Source: VBOC01 sp964512655 | GTDB taxonomy: Bacteria; Bacteroidota; Ignavibacteria; UBA10030; SZUA-254 | NCBI GenBank assembly: GCA_964512655.1 | Contig: CAZEJT010000003.1 | Coordinates: forward strand, 124,001-188,000 | Length of the DNA stretch: 64,000 nucleotides | Direction: 5' to 3' | In this document: positions 33,108-41,747 of the stretch, piece after piece | How positions within the stretch are numbered: position 1 is the first letter of the stretch | Layout of the letters: every line of letters starts with the position of its first letter | Translations under genes and position numbers: made by a program | The notes under the pieces: model-generated | Database searches by the model: none | Told to the model about the DNA's origin: nothing | The model's input: only the letters and a program-made list of their open reading frames with translations

Positions 33108-34978
33108 CCATCCGTTTCCGCGATCCGAATCTCATTCCCATCTGGGAAAAAGTGCGCCGCGGCGAACGGCTCTCGCTTGCCGACGGGCTCGCCCTCTATG
33201 CGACGGGAGACATCATCTCGCTCGGAAAGATGGCGCATTTCGTTCAGCAGACGAAGAGCGGCGACGCCGTCTACTTCGTGCTGAACCAGAAGATCGAACA
33301 CACCAATATCTGCATTCTCTCCTGCAAGTTCTGCGACTTCGCGGTCAAGAAGGGAGACCCCGAAGCGTACGAGATGGCCACAGAAGAAATCCTCTCAAAG
33401 CTTACCCCCGACATTCATGAAGTGCACATCACGGGCGGGATGCCGGCCGACTGGCCCTGGGAGCGCTACCTCGACATCGTGAGATCGATCCACGCGAAGT
33501 TTCCTGGGATCGACGTGAAGGCATTCACCGCCGTCGAGATCGATTTCTTCCATAAGAAATTCAAGCTCTCGATCGAGGAGGTTCTCAGGCAGTTGAAGGA
33601 GGCGGGGCTGAGGACAATGCCGGGCGGGGGAGCAGAGGTGTTCTCGGAGCGCGTACGGAAACTTATTTTCAACCAGAAGATCGGCGCGAAGACCTGGTTC
33701 GAGGTGCATAAGACCGCTCATCATCTCGGAATTCCTACGAACAGCACGCTTCTCTACGGCCACATCGAAACGCTGGAAGAGCGGATCAACCACATGATCC
33801 GGCTTCGCGAAGCCCAGGATGAAACGAACGGATTTCTTACGTTTATCCCCCTCGCCTTTCAGCCGGGCGACACTGGCATCAAGCCGCGCGACAGGTTTAC
33901 ATCGGCCATCGACGATCTGAAGACGATCGCGATTTCACGCCTCATGCTCGACAACTTCCCGCACATCAAGGCATACTGGGTGATGCTGACCGAGGAAGTG
34001 GCGTCGATCGCGCTCAATTTTGGCGCTGACGATATCGACGGGACCGTCGGCGAGGAACGTATCGCGCACGATGCCGGGGCCGTCAGCCCGATGAAACTGG
34101 CGAAAGAGCAGATTATCAGGATTATCACGGACGCGGGAAAAATCCCGGTCGAACGGGATGTCTATTATAATCCCCTGAATGTGCACGCCGGCGGCGTGAT
34201 CGGAAAGATCCCGTACCTGAATTCCGTGCCGTTCTACCAGCACATTGAGCCGCATTCCTTTAAGGTCCTCCCTGTGACTCCGCGGCGCATGGGGATCCTC
34301 CAGGAGAAGGGCCAGATCGCCGCCGGTCCGTTCTCGCTGATGGATTATTTCAAGCGTTCCGAAGGGCTCGAGTTGCTGAACTGGTGCATCGCAACGCGCG
34401 ATCAGGTAAAAAGCGTGATGCTCTTTTCGAACCATGGGTGGAGGGACCTGAACGGAAAGCGCATCGGCATCACCGACGAAACAGCCACGTCCGTCCGCCT
34501 CCTGCACGTCCTGCTTGAAAAGAAGTACGGCGTCCATGCGGTGTTCGAGCGCCTTCACGGAGGAGTAAACGACTTCTCCGCCTACGACGCCGTCCTGCTC
34601 ATCGGAGATGAGGCACTGAGGAAAAATAAGTTCGGGCTCGAAGGGTACGAGCTCGTCTTCGATCTCGCCAAAGAATGGTATGACTGGAAAAACATGCCGT
34701 TCGTCTTTGCGGTGTGGGCGGTCGACAAGAATTTCCCGGCGGAGGCAAAGAGAACCCTGAGCCAGTCCATCGGAAACTCGCTCGCGGATGCCGGCGGTCA
34801 TTTGGCGGAGATCGGAGAGCTTGCCGGGAAAGAGATCGGACTCACGAGGAGCGAAGTCGAAGAGTATCTCGAGGGTTTTAACTACACCCTCGGTGAACGG
34901 GAACGGGAGGCAATGAAGGAGTTCAGGCGGCTTGTGGGCGAGCTGGAGCCGCTGGCCGAAGTTAAGGCGGTGAACTAG
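33104..34978 (+). CDS. mqnE-mqnA: fused aminofutalosine synthase (MqnE) and chorismate dehydratase (MqnA)
   Basis: 624 residues in one uninterrupted frame. Residues about 1-360 are MqnE: a radical-SAM protein with C70, C74 and C77 (CILSCKFC), MPGGGAEVFSERVR, and LTFIPLAFQPGDTGIK. From about residue 365 a complete MqnA follows: IGKIPYLNSVPFYQHIE, AAGPFSLMDYFKRSE, DETATSVRLLHVLLE, YDAVLLIGDEALR and WKNMPFVFAVWAVDK. MqnA makes 3-enolpyruvyl-benzoate from chorismate, and MqnE joins that product to SAM-derived adenosine, so the fusion unites consecutive steps, with the second enzyme placed first. No free mqnA exists in the window. ATGA overlap with ubiD. Confidence 0.93.
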   Translation: MTIRFRDPNLIPIWEKVRRGERLSLADGLALYATGDIISLGKMAHFVQQTKSGDAVYFVLNQKIEHTNICILSCKFCDFAVKKGDPEAYEMATEEILSKLTPDIHEVHITGGMPADWPWERYLDIVRSIHAKFPGIDVKAFTAVEIDFFHKKFKLSIEEVLRQLKEAGLRTMPGGGAEVFSERVRKLIFNQKIGAKTWFEVHKTAHHLGIPTNSTLLYGHIETLEERINHMIRLREAQDETNGFLTFIPLAFQPGDTGIKPRDRFTSAIDDLKTIAISRLMLDNFPHIKAYWVMLTEEVASIALNFGADDIDGTVGEERIAHDAGAVSPMKLAKEQIIRIITDAGKIPVERDVYYNPLNVHAGGVIGKIPYLNSVPFYQHIEPHSFKVLPVTPRRMGILQEKGQIAAGPFSLMDYFKRSEGLELLNWCIATRDQVKSVMLFSNHGWRDLNGKRIGITDETATSVRLLHVLLEKKYGVHAVFERLHGGVNDFSAYDAVLLIGDEALRKNKFGLEGYELVFDLAKEWYDWKNMPFVFAVWAVDKNFPAEAKRTLSQSIGNSLADAGGHLAEIGELAGKEIGLTRSEVEEYLEGFNYTLGEREREAMKEFRRLVGELEPLAEVKAVN

Positions 34979-34984
34979 TAGGCC

Positions 34985-36097
34985 GTGCAGACACTCGATC
35001 AGATAGCGGCAAAAGTGCGGGCTGGCGAGAGGCTCGCTCCCGAAGAGGGTGTGGCGCTCCTTAAGAACGCTCCTCTCCTCGATCTGGGAGAACTGGCAAG
35101 CGAGATCCGGCTCCTAAAAAATCCACCCGGCCGCTCGGGCGACGCCGCGGTCACCTTCGTCGTGGACACGAACCCCAATTACACGAACATCTGCAACATC
35201 GACTGTATCTTCTGCGCCTTCTACCGCCATCCGGGCGAGGAAGGAGAGTACACCTACAGCGTCGATCAGATGATTCGTAAGTTTAAAGATGCCGCGGCGC
35301 GGGGCGTCACGACGGTGCTCCTTCAGGGCGGTGTCAACCCCGCAATCCCGTTTGAGTACTATGTCGAGATGGTGGCGCGCACAGTAAAAGAAGTCCCCGA
35401 AGTAATGCCTCATTTCTACTCCACCTCGGAAATCATCGGCATGTCCCATGTTTCGGGCCTGACCGTGCCGCAGGTCCTCAAGAGATTGTGGGATGCGGGC
35501 CAGCGCACGATTCCCGGGGGCGGGGCGGAGATCCTGTCCGATGGTGTGAAGAAGAAGATTTCGAGTCTCAAGGGGACATCTGCCGATTGGCTGAACGTGA
35601 TGCGCGAGGCCCACCGGATCGGCTTCAAATCCACCGCAACGATGATGTACGGGCATCTCGAAACAGATGAGAACATAATCGAGCACCTCGAGTCGATCCG
35701 CCGGCTGCAGGACGAGCGTCACGGGTTTACCGCCTTCGTACCCTGGAGCTTCAAGCCGGGCAACACGCCCCTCGAAAAAATCATTCCCCGGTACGCCACG
35801 CCCATCCGGTACCTCCAGATACTGGCGGTCTCAAGAATATACCTGGACAACTTCGACCACATCCAGGCTTCCTGGTTTTCCGAGGGAAAGAAGACGGGGC
35901 AGATCGCTCTCCATTTCGGCGCGGACGATTTCGGCGGTACACTTTTCGAGGAGAACGTCCACGCCGCCGCGAACTTCATCAACAAGACGAATACGGAGGA
36001 AGTCATCAACCTGATCCGCGAGGCGGGCTTCATTCCCGCTCAGCGGACGACGCTCTACGAAATCCTCAAGGTGTATGAGAATGCTGAAGCGGCATAA
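34985..36097 (+). CDS. mqnC: cyclic dehypoxanthinyl-futalosine synthase
   Basis: 370 residues, radical SAM, with C70, C74 and C77 in NICNIDCIFCAFYR, TVLLQGGVNP, RTIPGGGAEILSD and GFTAFVPWSFKPGNTPLE. These distinguish MqnC from its paralogue MqnE. It cyclises dehypoxanthine futalosine. GTG start 6 bases after the fusion gene. The substrate-forming nucleosidase (MqnB or MTA/SAH nucleosidase) is not in this window. Confidence 0.94.
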   Translation: MQTLDQIAAKVRAGERLAPEEGVALLKNAPLLDLGELASEIRLLKNPPGRSGDAAVTFVVDTNPNYTNICNIDCIFCAFYRHPGEEGEYTYSVDQMIRKFKDAAARGVTTVLLQGGVNPAIPFEYYVEMVARTVKEVPEVMPHFYSTSEIIGMSHVSGLTVPQVLKRLWDAGQRTIPGGGAEILSDGVKKKISSLKGTSADWLNVMREAHRIGFKSTATMMYGHLETDENIIEHLESIRRLQDERHGFTAFVPWSFKPGNTPLEKIIPRYATPIRYLQILAVSRIYLDNFDHIQASWFSEGKKTGQIALHFGADDFGGTLFEENVHAAANFINKTNTEEVINLIREAGFIPAQRTTLYEILKVYENAEAA

Positions 36098-36127
36098 CAC
36101 TCACCATCACATCAATGGAGAATCACA

Positions 36128-36697
36128 ATGACGGGACTTGACACGCTCATGCTTCCGATTTTCCTCTCGTCCGTGTTCGTCTTCATCATGAGTTCGATCA
36201 TCCACATGGCGCTCCCATGGCACAAGAGCGATTATGGTAAGGTCCCCGAGGAGGACCGGGCCATGGACGCCCTCCGTCCTCTGAACATCCCGCCGGGCGA
36301 TTATATGATGCCCCGCCCCTCGAGCATGGCCGACATGAAGTCGCCTGAATATCAGGAGAAGCGCACGAAGGGTCCCGTCGTCATGATGACCGTCTACCCC
36401 AGCGGCGGCATGAAGGGAATCGGAAAGAATCTTTTCGGCTGGTTCGTCTTCTGCATCGTTGTCAGCCTCTGTTCGGCGTATATCGCCGGCCGTACCCTCT
36501 CAGCCGGAGCCGAATCCGGTCAGATTATGAGACTCGTTGGAATTTCCGCCTTCATGGGGTACACTCTCGCCATATGGCCATTTGTCATCTGGTATCGCCG
36601 GTCAATCGTAACTACAATCAAGTCGACCATCGACGGACTCGTCTACGCGCTGATAACCGCGTACACTTTCTGCTGGCTCTGGCCGCACCTGATGTAA
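36128..36697 (+). CDS. conserved integral membrane protein, unknown function
   Basis: 189 residues. It has an N-terminal helix (LMLPIFLSSVFVFIMSSIIHMAL), a proline-rich soluble stretch (residues about 33-90) and three further helices (NLFGWFVFCIVVSLCSAYIAG, IMRLVGISAFMGYTLAIWPFVIW, DGLVYALITAYTFCWLWPH). I do not recognise a named family, though similar small membrane proteins are common in Bacteroidota and Acidobacteriota. A GGAG-containing SD (ATGGAGAATC) precedes ATG 36128, 30 bases after mqnC, so it is probably the last gene of the menaquinone operon. Whether it serves quinone metabolism cannot be told from sequence. Confidence 0.75.
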   Translation: MTGLDTLMLPIFLSSVFVFIMSSIIHMALPWHKSDYGKVPEEDRAMDALRPLNIPPGDYMMPRPSSMADMKSPEYQEKRTKGPVVMMTVYPSGGMKGIGKNLFGWFVFCIVVSLCSAYIAGRTLSAGAESGQIMRLVGISAFMGYTLAIWPFVIWYRRSIVTTIKSTIDGLVYALITAYTFCWLWPHLM

Positions 36698-36725
36698 GTC
36701 CGGCCCATACCGATACGCGCGGACG

Positions 36726-36790
36726 GTAGGCGCGGGCCTCAGCCCGCGCATGTATTCCACACTTGCACGCGGACTAAAGTCCGCGCCTAC
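36726..36790. repeat. REP-like hairpin pair
   Basis: GTAG-G with arms CGCGGGC/GCCCGCG around CTCA, a spacer of about 19 bases, then the inverted partner with arms CGCGGAC/GTCCGCG around TAAA and CCTAC. The G-to-A change in one arm is matched by T in the other, so the stem has co-varied. It separates the menaquinone operon from the glycosyltransferase gene. Confidence 0.85.
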
Positions 36791-36831
36791 CAAATCCGGG
36801 CATGAACAGCCGACTCTGACCTGCCAACGCG

Positions 36832-39051
36832 ATGCGTCCCTGGCTCCCGCTTGTTCTTCTTCTCCTCCTCGTCATCGCCGCCGGCGCGGGATGGGAGCGC
36901 ATCGGAGGCCACCCCCAGCACTGGGATTCAGCGATACACCTCGCCGAGAGCCTGAATGCCGATAGAATAGGCGAGGACACAGTACGGACGGGGCTTCACC
37001 AGGCCCTGAATGTCTCGTGGTATTACCCGCCGTTGGTTTCCTACGCTTCGATCGTGGTGTACCGGGTCCTTGGAGAATCGGAGTCCGCGGGCCAGCACGT
37101 CATGACCATGTTCTTCTGCGTCTTTCTCCTCTCTGTGTTCGGGATCGGCAGGGAACTCTTCGGCGACCGGGAGGGAATCGTTGCCGCGCTCTTCGCGGCC
37201 TCCTTTCCGCTCGTCATCCGGTTCTCGCACACCTTCATGCTCGACCTCCCTCTCGCTTCAATGACGGCGCTCTCCCTCTATCTCCTGATCCGGACCGATG
37301 CATTTGAGCGGACGCTCCCGAGCCTCATCCTCGGCCTTTCGCTCGGAGCCGGGATGCTCACCAAGTGGACGTTCCCGTTTTTTGTTCTGGCTCCGTTTCT
37401 CTACGAAACAGCTGCGGCTTTCCGGATTCATGACGACCGGTTTCGCCGCGCGGGAAATTGCGCGCTCAGCCTGCTCGCCGCCCTTGTCATCGCAGCTCCC
37501 TGGTATCTCGTTCATTTCATCCAGATCGTCGGCAGCCGCGGGGGCGAGCTTGGACGGGGAGAGGAAACCTTTCTCCTATCGCTCTCGTACTATCTCCGCA
37601 TCATCCCGGAAGAGGTTTCCTGGTTCATTTTTCCGCTCGTCATCGGCGGATCTATTTTCTGTGTTCTGAGATTCCGAGGGGGTGCGGTTCTTCCCCTCCT
37701 CTCGTTCGTCTGCGGCTACGTCTTCCTGACTCTCATCAGCTTCAAAGTGCCGAGATTCTCGCTTCCGCTCCTCGGACCCCTCGCGGTCCTCGGTGCGGCC
37801 GGATGCGTCTCGTGGATCGATCAGGAAGAGTTCGCCCCGGTCGTGAAGCGTGCTCTCGCGGCGGCACTTGTCGTCATTCCCATCGCACAGTTCATGCTCG
37901 TTTCCTTCGTTCCCCGCGAGACGCCTCTCGGCGAACGGCTGGAGAGACCGCTCCTCTCAGGACCCATCCTCTCCGTTGACGGCCCGTTGTATCAGGATTG
38001 GAAACAGGATTCAATCGCAGCCGCCATCGAGAACGACCGGATGGGCCACTCGCGAGCGCGAGCGGTCGTTCGCGTGATACCGGACTACGTCTATTTCAAT
38101 AACGCCACGATTTCGTATGCCGCGAGGCTCCCGCGCTATCCCATCTCGGTTATGGGAACCACCGGCTTTCCGCTCTTCGCCGATTACGTCCTTCTCAAGA
38201 CCGGAAACACAGGCGATAATTCTGCAGAGCGCGATCGTCTCAGGGATGAGATACTCTTGGAGGCATCGCCGGCGTCCGGCACCCCCCTCAATCCGGGCTC
38301 CGGCATCTACACGGTCATGCAGCGGTGGAAATTGCCAGACACTTCCGACGCCATCCTTGTTCGCGTGGAACCGGCTGGCGTTAGAAACGCTTCCCCTGCG
38401 GAGGTGAGAGAAAGGCTGCGACAGCATGCGGATCAGTTCATCCGGCGGTATCTGAAACCACTCGAAGGGTATGAACTGCGGATCGACAGCGCGGACTCGG
38501 AGGCTTTGCTGAGGGGTTATGCCGCGGGACTTACTGTTGCCGCCCGGCGCGGCGAGTTTGGCGATTTCACGTTCAATCCGGTAGGGATGTCCGTTGAAAA
38601 TATCCGGCTGGCGTTGACCGGGCTGCGGTTCGATCCGGCGAGACTGATGCGGAACGACACGCTCGTCCTTCTTTCAATCGGCGGATTGCGTGTGGAGAAT
38701 TTTTCGGTCTCGGCGGCGGCCCTGCGAAAGTACGTTGATGAGTCTTCCGGGGGGTCGGTCAGGATCGATACGTGTTCGATGAGAGGCGGGGTGCTGAGCG
38801 TCCGGCTCTCCTCAAGAAGCTTTGACGCCGGAATCTCGTTCGATCTGGCTCTTCACACAATCTGGAATAACAACATCTGGTTTTCGTTCAGGAAACTTCA
38901 GGTCGGCATTCTCCCGGTGCCCTCGCGCTTCGTGAACATCCTGACGTCGCCGTTCAACCCCGTGCTGACGGGGTTGGATGGACTCTCGAGCGTCTCGATC
39001 GCCCCCCTTCAACTCGAGCAGGATTGCATTCGGATAGGAGATGCAATGTAG
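36832..39051 (+). CDS. GT39-like membrane glycosyltransferase with C-terminal LmeA/DUF2993-like domain
   Basis: 739 residues. The N-terminal 420 resemble ArnT/PMT-type glycosyltransferases: a first helix, then HWDSAIHLAES with the expected acidic residue (D32), SWYYPPLVSYASIVVYRVLG, and about ten helices. From about residue 560 there is a soluble domain (VENIRLALTGLRFDP, IGGLRVENFSVSAAALRKYV, VGILPVPSRFVNILTSPFNP). Its order of strands resembles DUF2993/LmeA lipid-binding proteins. The substrate would be a polyprenyl-phosphate sugar. The fusion could put a lipid-binding module on the outer face of the inner membrane. First part good, second part tentative. Confidence 0.75.
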   Translation: MRPWLPLVLLLLLVIAAGAGWERIGGHPQHWDSAIHLAESLNADRIGEDTVRTGLHQALNVSWYYPPLVSYASIVVYRVLGESESAGQHVMTMFFCVFLLSVFGIGRELFGDREGIVAALFAASFPLVIRFSHTFMLDLPLASMTALSLYLLIRTDAFERTLPSLILGLSLGAGMLTKWTFPFFVLAPFLYETAAAFRIHDDRFRRAGNCALSLLAALVIAAPWYLVHFIQIVGSRGGELGRGEETFLLSLSYYLRIIPEEVSWFIFPLVIGGSIFCVLRFRGGAVLPLLSFVCGYVFLTLISFKVPRFSLPLLGPLAVLGAAGCVSWIDQEEFAPVVKRALAAALVVIPIAQFMLVSFVPRETPLGERLERPLLSGPILSVDGPLYQDWKQDSIAAAIENDRMGHSRARAVVRVIPDYVYFNNATISYAARLPRYPISVMGTTGFPLFADYVLLKTGNTGDNSAERDRLRDEILLEASPASGTPLNPGSGIYTVMQRWKLPDTSDAILVRVEPAGVRNASPAEVRERLRQHADQFIRRYLKPLEGYELRIDSADSEALLRGYAAGLTVAARRGEFGDFTFNPVGMSVENIRLALTGLRFDPARLMRNDTLVLLSIGGLRVENFSVSAAALRKYVDESSGGSVRIDTCSMRGGVLSVRLSSRSFDAGISFDLALHTIWNNNIWFSFRKLQVGILPVPSRFVNILTSPFNPVLTGLDGLSSVSIAPLQLEQDCIRIGDAM

Positions 39052-39181
39052 CGGGGAGCCGGAACTCCTCTGTATTCACAACTCTTGAGCGTGTGTTCGA
39101 AATGATGTACTGAGGGACAAGTCCGGTTCAATATATTCGACAGGCGACAGTAATCAGGATTGCTGGTTGCAGTTGCCCGTC

Positions 39182-41290
39182 CTATCGGAGGAGTGTGAGT
39201 TTTCTCGTCCCCGAGAAGGCCCCGGCCTGCAGTCGATAGAAATAAACACCGCTGGGCAATGTTGCCGCATTCCATGGACGTGCGTACGTTCCTGCCGGTA
39301 ATTCTTCGGAGAGAAGCGCCGCTACTTCTCTTCCCAAATCATCGAATATTTTCAGGGATACAAACGATTGAGACGGAAGACTAAAAGAGATAGTCGTTGC
39401 TGGATTAAACGGATTCGGATAGTTTTGGCGAAGGCTGATACGAATCGGCAAGTCCGTCGGGGTCCTGACTACCGTAGTTATCAGATCCGACAACGGCCGC
39501 TTCCAAACTCCGCCGCCCCATGTCCCGGCAATCAGGTTTGTGCTCAAAACGGAAAGAGCTTCGATATACATATTCGACAGGGAGGTATTGACAGCCGTCC
39601 AGCTTGTCCCGTTGTCGGTCGAACGGAAGATTCCACCCCCCCACGTCCCCGCAAATACATTTCCCGACGCGTCTGATGCAAGAGAACGAACATCGGTGTT
39701 GTCCAATCCGCTACCGGCTGCCGTCCAGTTTGCACCTTCGTCGGAAGAGACAAATACCCCGCCCTGGCACCCGGCGAAGAGATTCGTTCCGTTAACTCCG
39801 AAATCATTCACCTGAACGAAGAGTGTTGAGTCGTAAGGCGCCCTGGCAAGTCCGTTGTTGATCGCAGTCCAGCTCGTGCCGTTGTCAGTCGAAATGAACA
39901 CTCCGTGGCCGCCAGTTCCGGCAAAGAGATGCCCCGACCCTGGCGAGACGGCAAGAGCGGGGACATACTCGCCCGTCAAGCCGGCTTCAGTCCAGCTCGA
40001 GCCGTTGTTCGTCGAAAGAAAGACACCGCCGCCTTTCGTCCCGGCGAAGAGGTTTGTGTCGGAGACAGCAAGAGCATTAACATGGATATTCATCAGGCCC
40101 GTGTTGACCGCAGTCCAACTTGTGCCGCTGTTGGTGGACAAAAAGACGCCGCTGTCCCTCGTCCCTGCGAAGAAATCTCCCGACAGGCCGGGAGCAAGAG
40201 CAAGGACAAATGGATTCGTCATACCGGTACTCGATGCACTCCAGCTTGTGCCCTCGTTGGTGGACAGAAAGACGCCGCCGTCCCGGGTGCCGGCGAATAG
40301 ATTTCCCGAGAAACCGGGCGAATGGGCAAGAGCATTGACATAATGGTATGACAGACCGGTACTCGCAGCCGTCCAGCTTGTACCATTATCGGTAGATCGA
40401 AATACGCCATTCCCAAGGGTCCCCGTAAAGAGATTCTCTCCGCTGACAACGAAGGTATTGACATACGGATTTGCAAAGCCGGAATTGAGCAGAGCCCAGC
40501 TCGTGCCGTTATCGGTGGAGAGGAAAGCGCCTCCGTCAGTCCCCGCAAGGAGATTCGCTCCGGAAAATGCGAGAGCGCGGACATAGTTATTTGTCAAACC
40601 CGCATTGATCGGGGACCAGGTTGTGCCGTTGTTGGTGGAACGAAGGATGCCGGAGTCCGCATAGGTCCCGGCAACGATATTCGTGCCGGAGATGGCGAGA
40701 GTAACAACATACGTGTTCTTCAAACCGGTTTGAGTCCAGCTTGTTCCATTGTTCGTGGAGATAAAGACTCCTCCGCCAAAAGATCCTGCAAAGAGACTCG
40801 CGCCGGACACAGCCAGAGCATAGACCTGGCCAAAAGTCATGGCGGTTGGAGTCCAGCTTGCACCGTCGTTCGTCGAAAGAAAAACACCGCCGCCTTCCGT
40901 CCCAGCGAAGAGGTTTGTGTCGGAGACAGCAAGAGCATAAACATGGGTATTCGTCAAGCCCGTGTTGACTGCAGTCCAACTTGTGCCGTTGTTGGTGGAC
41001 AGAAAGACGCCGCTGTCGCTCGTCCCGGCAAAGAGATTCGCACCGGACGCCGCCAGAGCGTAGACCCGGCCAGACGTCATGGCGGTTTGAGTCCAGCTTG
41101 CACCGTCGTTCGTTGAACAATAGACGCCGCCCCCGCCATACGTTCCGGCGAAGAGAATCGTGCCGGAAACTCCAAGGCAGTTAATGGATCCGCCGTATGG
41201 TCCATTCGTTTGAACCCATTGTGCTTGCAACGGATTCGTGGGTGTGCAGAGAGTTAACACGAAAATGAGAAATGGGAGATTCCTATTCAT
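39182..41290 (-). CDS. secreted 14-blade Asp-box propeller protein with T9SS tail
   Basis: 702 residues. Signal peptide (NLPFLIFVLTLCTPTNPLQAQ), then about 14 repeats of 39-45 residues with pattern 'V.ALA.SG.NLFAGT.GGGVF.STNNGTSWT'. The S-T-N-x-G-x-x-W is the Asp-box of BNR/sortilin-type propellers, and fourteen copies fit two seven-blade propellers. The C-terminus is a T9SS domain: LRQNYPNPFNPATT, KIFDDLGREVA, GVYFYRLQAG, then KLTLLR. AAAGGA stands before ATG 41290. It should be exposed or released outside the cell. No catalytic residues can be claimed, and ligand binding or adhesion is only a guess. Convergent with the glycosyltransferase gene; the 130 bases between hold nothing recognisable. 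Confidence 0.88.
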   Translation of the reverse strand: MNRNLPFLIFVLTLCTPTNPLQAQWVQTNGPYGGSINCLGVSGTILFAGTYGGGGVYCSTNDGASWTQTAMTSGRVYALAASGANLFAGTSDSGVFLSTNNGTSWTAVNTGLTNTHVYALAVSDTNLFAGTEGGGVFLSTNDGASWTPTAMTFGQVYALAVSGASLFAGSFGGGVFISTNNGTSWTQTGLKNTYVVTLAISGTNIVAGTYADSGILRSTNNGTTWSPINAGLTNNYVRALAFSGANLLAGTDGGAFLSTDNGTSWALLNSGFANPYVNTFVVSGENLFTGTLGNGVFRSTDNGTSWTAASTGLSYHYVNALAHSPGFSGNLFAGTRDGGVFLSTNEGTSWSASSTGMTNPFVLALAPGLSGDFFAGTRDSGVFLSTNSGTSWTAVNTGLMNIHVNALAVSDTNLFAGTKGGGVFLSTNNGSSWTEAGLTGEYVPALAVSPGSGHLFAGTGGHGVFISTDNGTSWTAINNGLARAPYDSTLFVQVNDFGVNGTNLFAGCQGGVFVSSDEGANWTAAGSGLDNTDVRSLASDASGNVFAGTWGGGIFRSTDNGTSWTAVNTSLSNMYIEALSVLSTNLIAGTWGGGVWKRPLSDLITTVVRTPTDLPIRISLRQNYPNPFNPATTISFSLPSQSFVSLKIFDDLGREVAALLSEELPAGTYARPWNAATLPSGVYFYRLQAGAFSGTRKLTLLR

Positions 41291-41315
41291 GTGCTCGTCC
41301 TTTGAAGTCGTCCGT

Positions 41316-41450
41316 TCATCTGAGCAAAATGAGTTTTTTTGTTTGCGTGTGCAAGCCAACCTGCAACTGATAGAAGTAAACTCCGGATGACAACCGAGCG
41401 GGAGTCCATGAGACTTCGTGTGCCCCCGCACTCTGAACGGAGTTGAGAGA
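41316..41450 (-). pseudogene. orphan fragment of a T9SS sorting domain
   Basis: Minus-strand translation from just after a TAA (41451-41453) gives SLNSVQSAGAHEVSWTPARL, then SSGVYFYQLQVG and KKLILLR, stopping at 41316-41318. This is the last 45 residues of a type IX sorting domain with no gene in front of it. It ends 25 bases before the propeller gene, whose own tail is similar (GVYFYRLQAG...KLTLLR). Probably the leftover of a deleted or recombined neighbour with the same tail. Confidence 0.8.
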
Positions 41451-41747
41451 TTACAAAATTACAACTTACGGCAAGAATAAGAGGTAGGGCTGATGGCTCC
41501 CGAAGATCAGATAACAACTCTTTTGAAGCTACTGAATTCGCATCGCATTGTCAAGGAATTATTGCCGATTCTAACGAAGACTAGTCGCCTCTCAGGGTTC
41601 AAAGCAGGATTTTCATCCAGGCCGCTGGAAAGCACCAAATAGATCCGTGTCGACCGGCTCTAGCTGCGTCACGCCCGTCCCCGGGCATCCTAAATCCCCC
41701 CAAACACACGTTGTCCCAAAATAGACGCGCTACGGGAAGGGTATTGC
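41451..41747. other. 297-base stretch without a recognisable gene
   Basis: Lower GC than its surroundings at the left end. No open frame with a start and SD, no hairpin repeat and no convincing promoter was found. It lies between the T9SS fragment and the end of mqnD, which fits decayed coding DNA. Confidence 0.5.

Noticed and set aside
33104..34978. Possibility that the mqnE-mqnA frame is two genes with a missed start
   Set aside because: There is no stop between the domains, and the linker region around 34150-34200 shows no SD-plus-start arrangement; a single polypeptide is the simplest reading.
39500..41200. Regularly spaced direct repeats that could suggest a CRISPR array
   Set aside because: The period is about 120-135 bases, the units are in frame and encode Asp-box blades; there is no short repeat/spacer structure and no cas gene.
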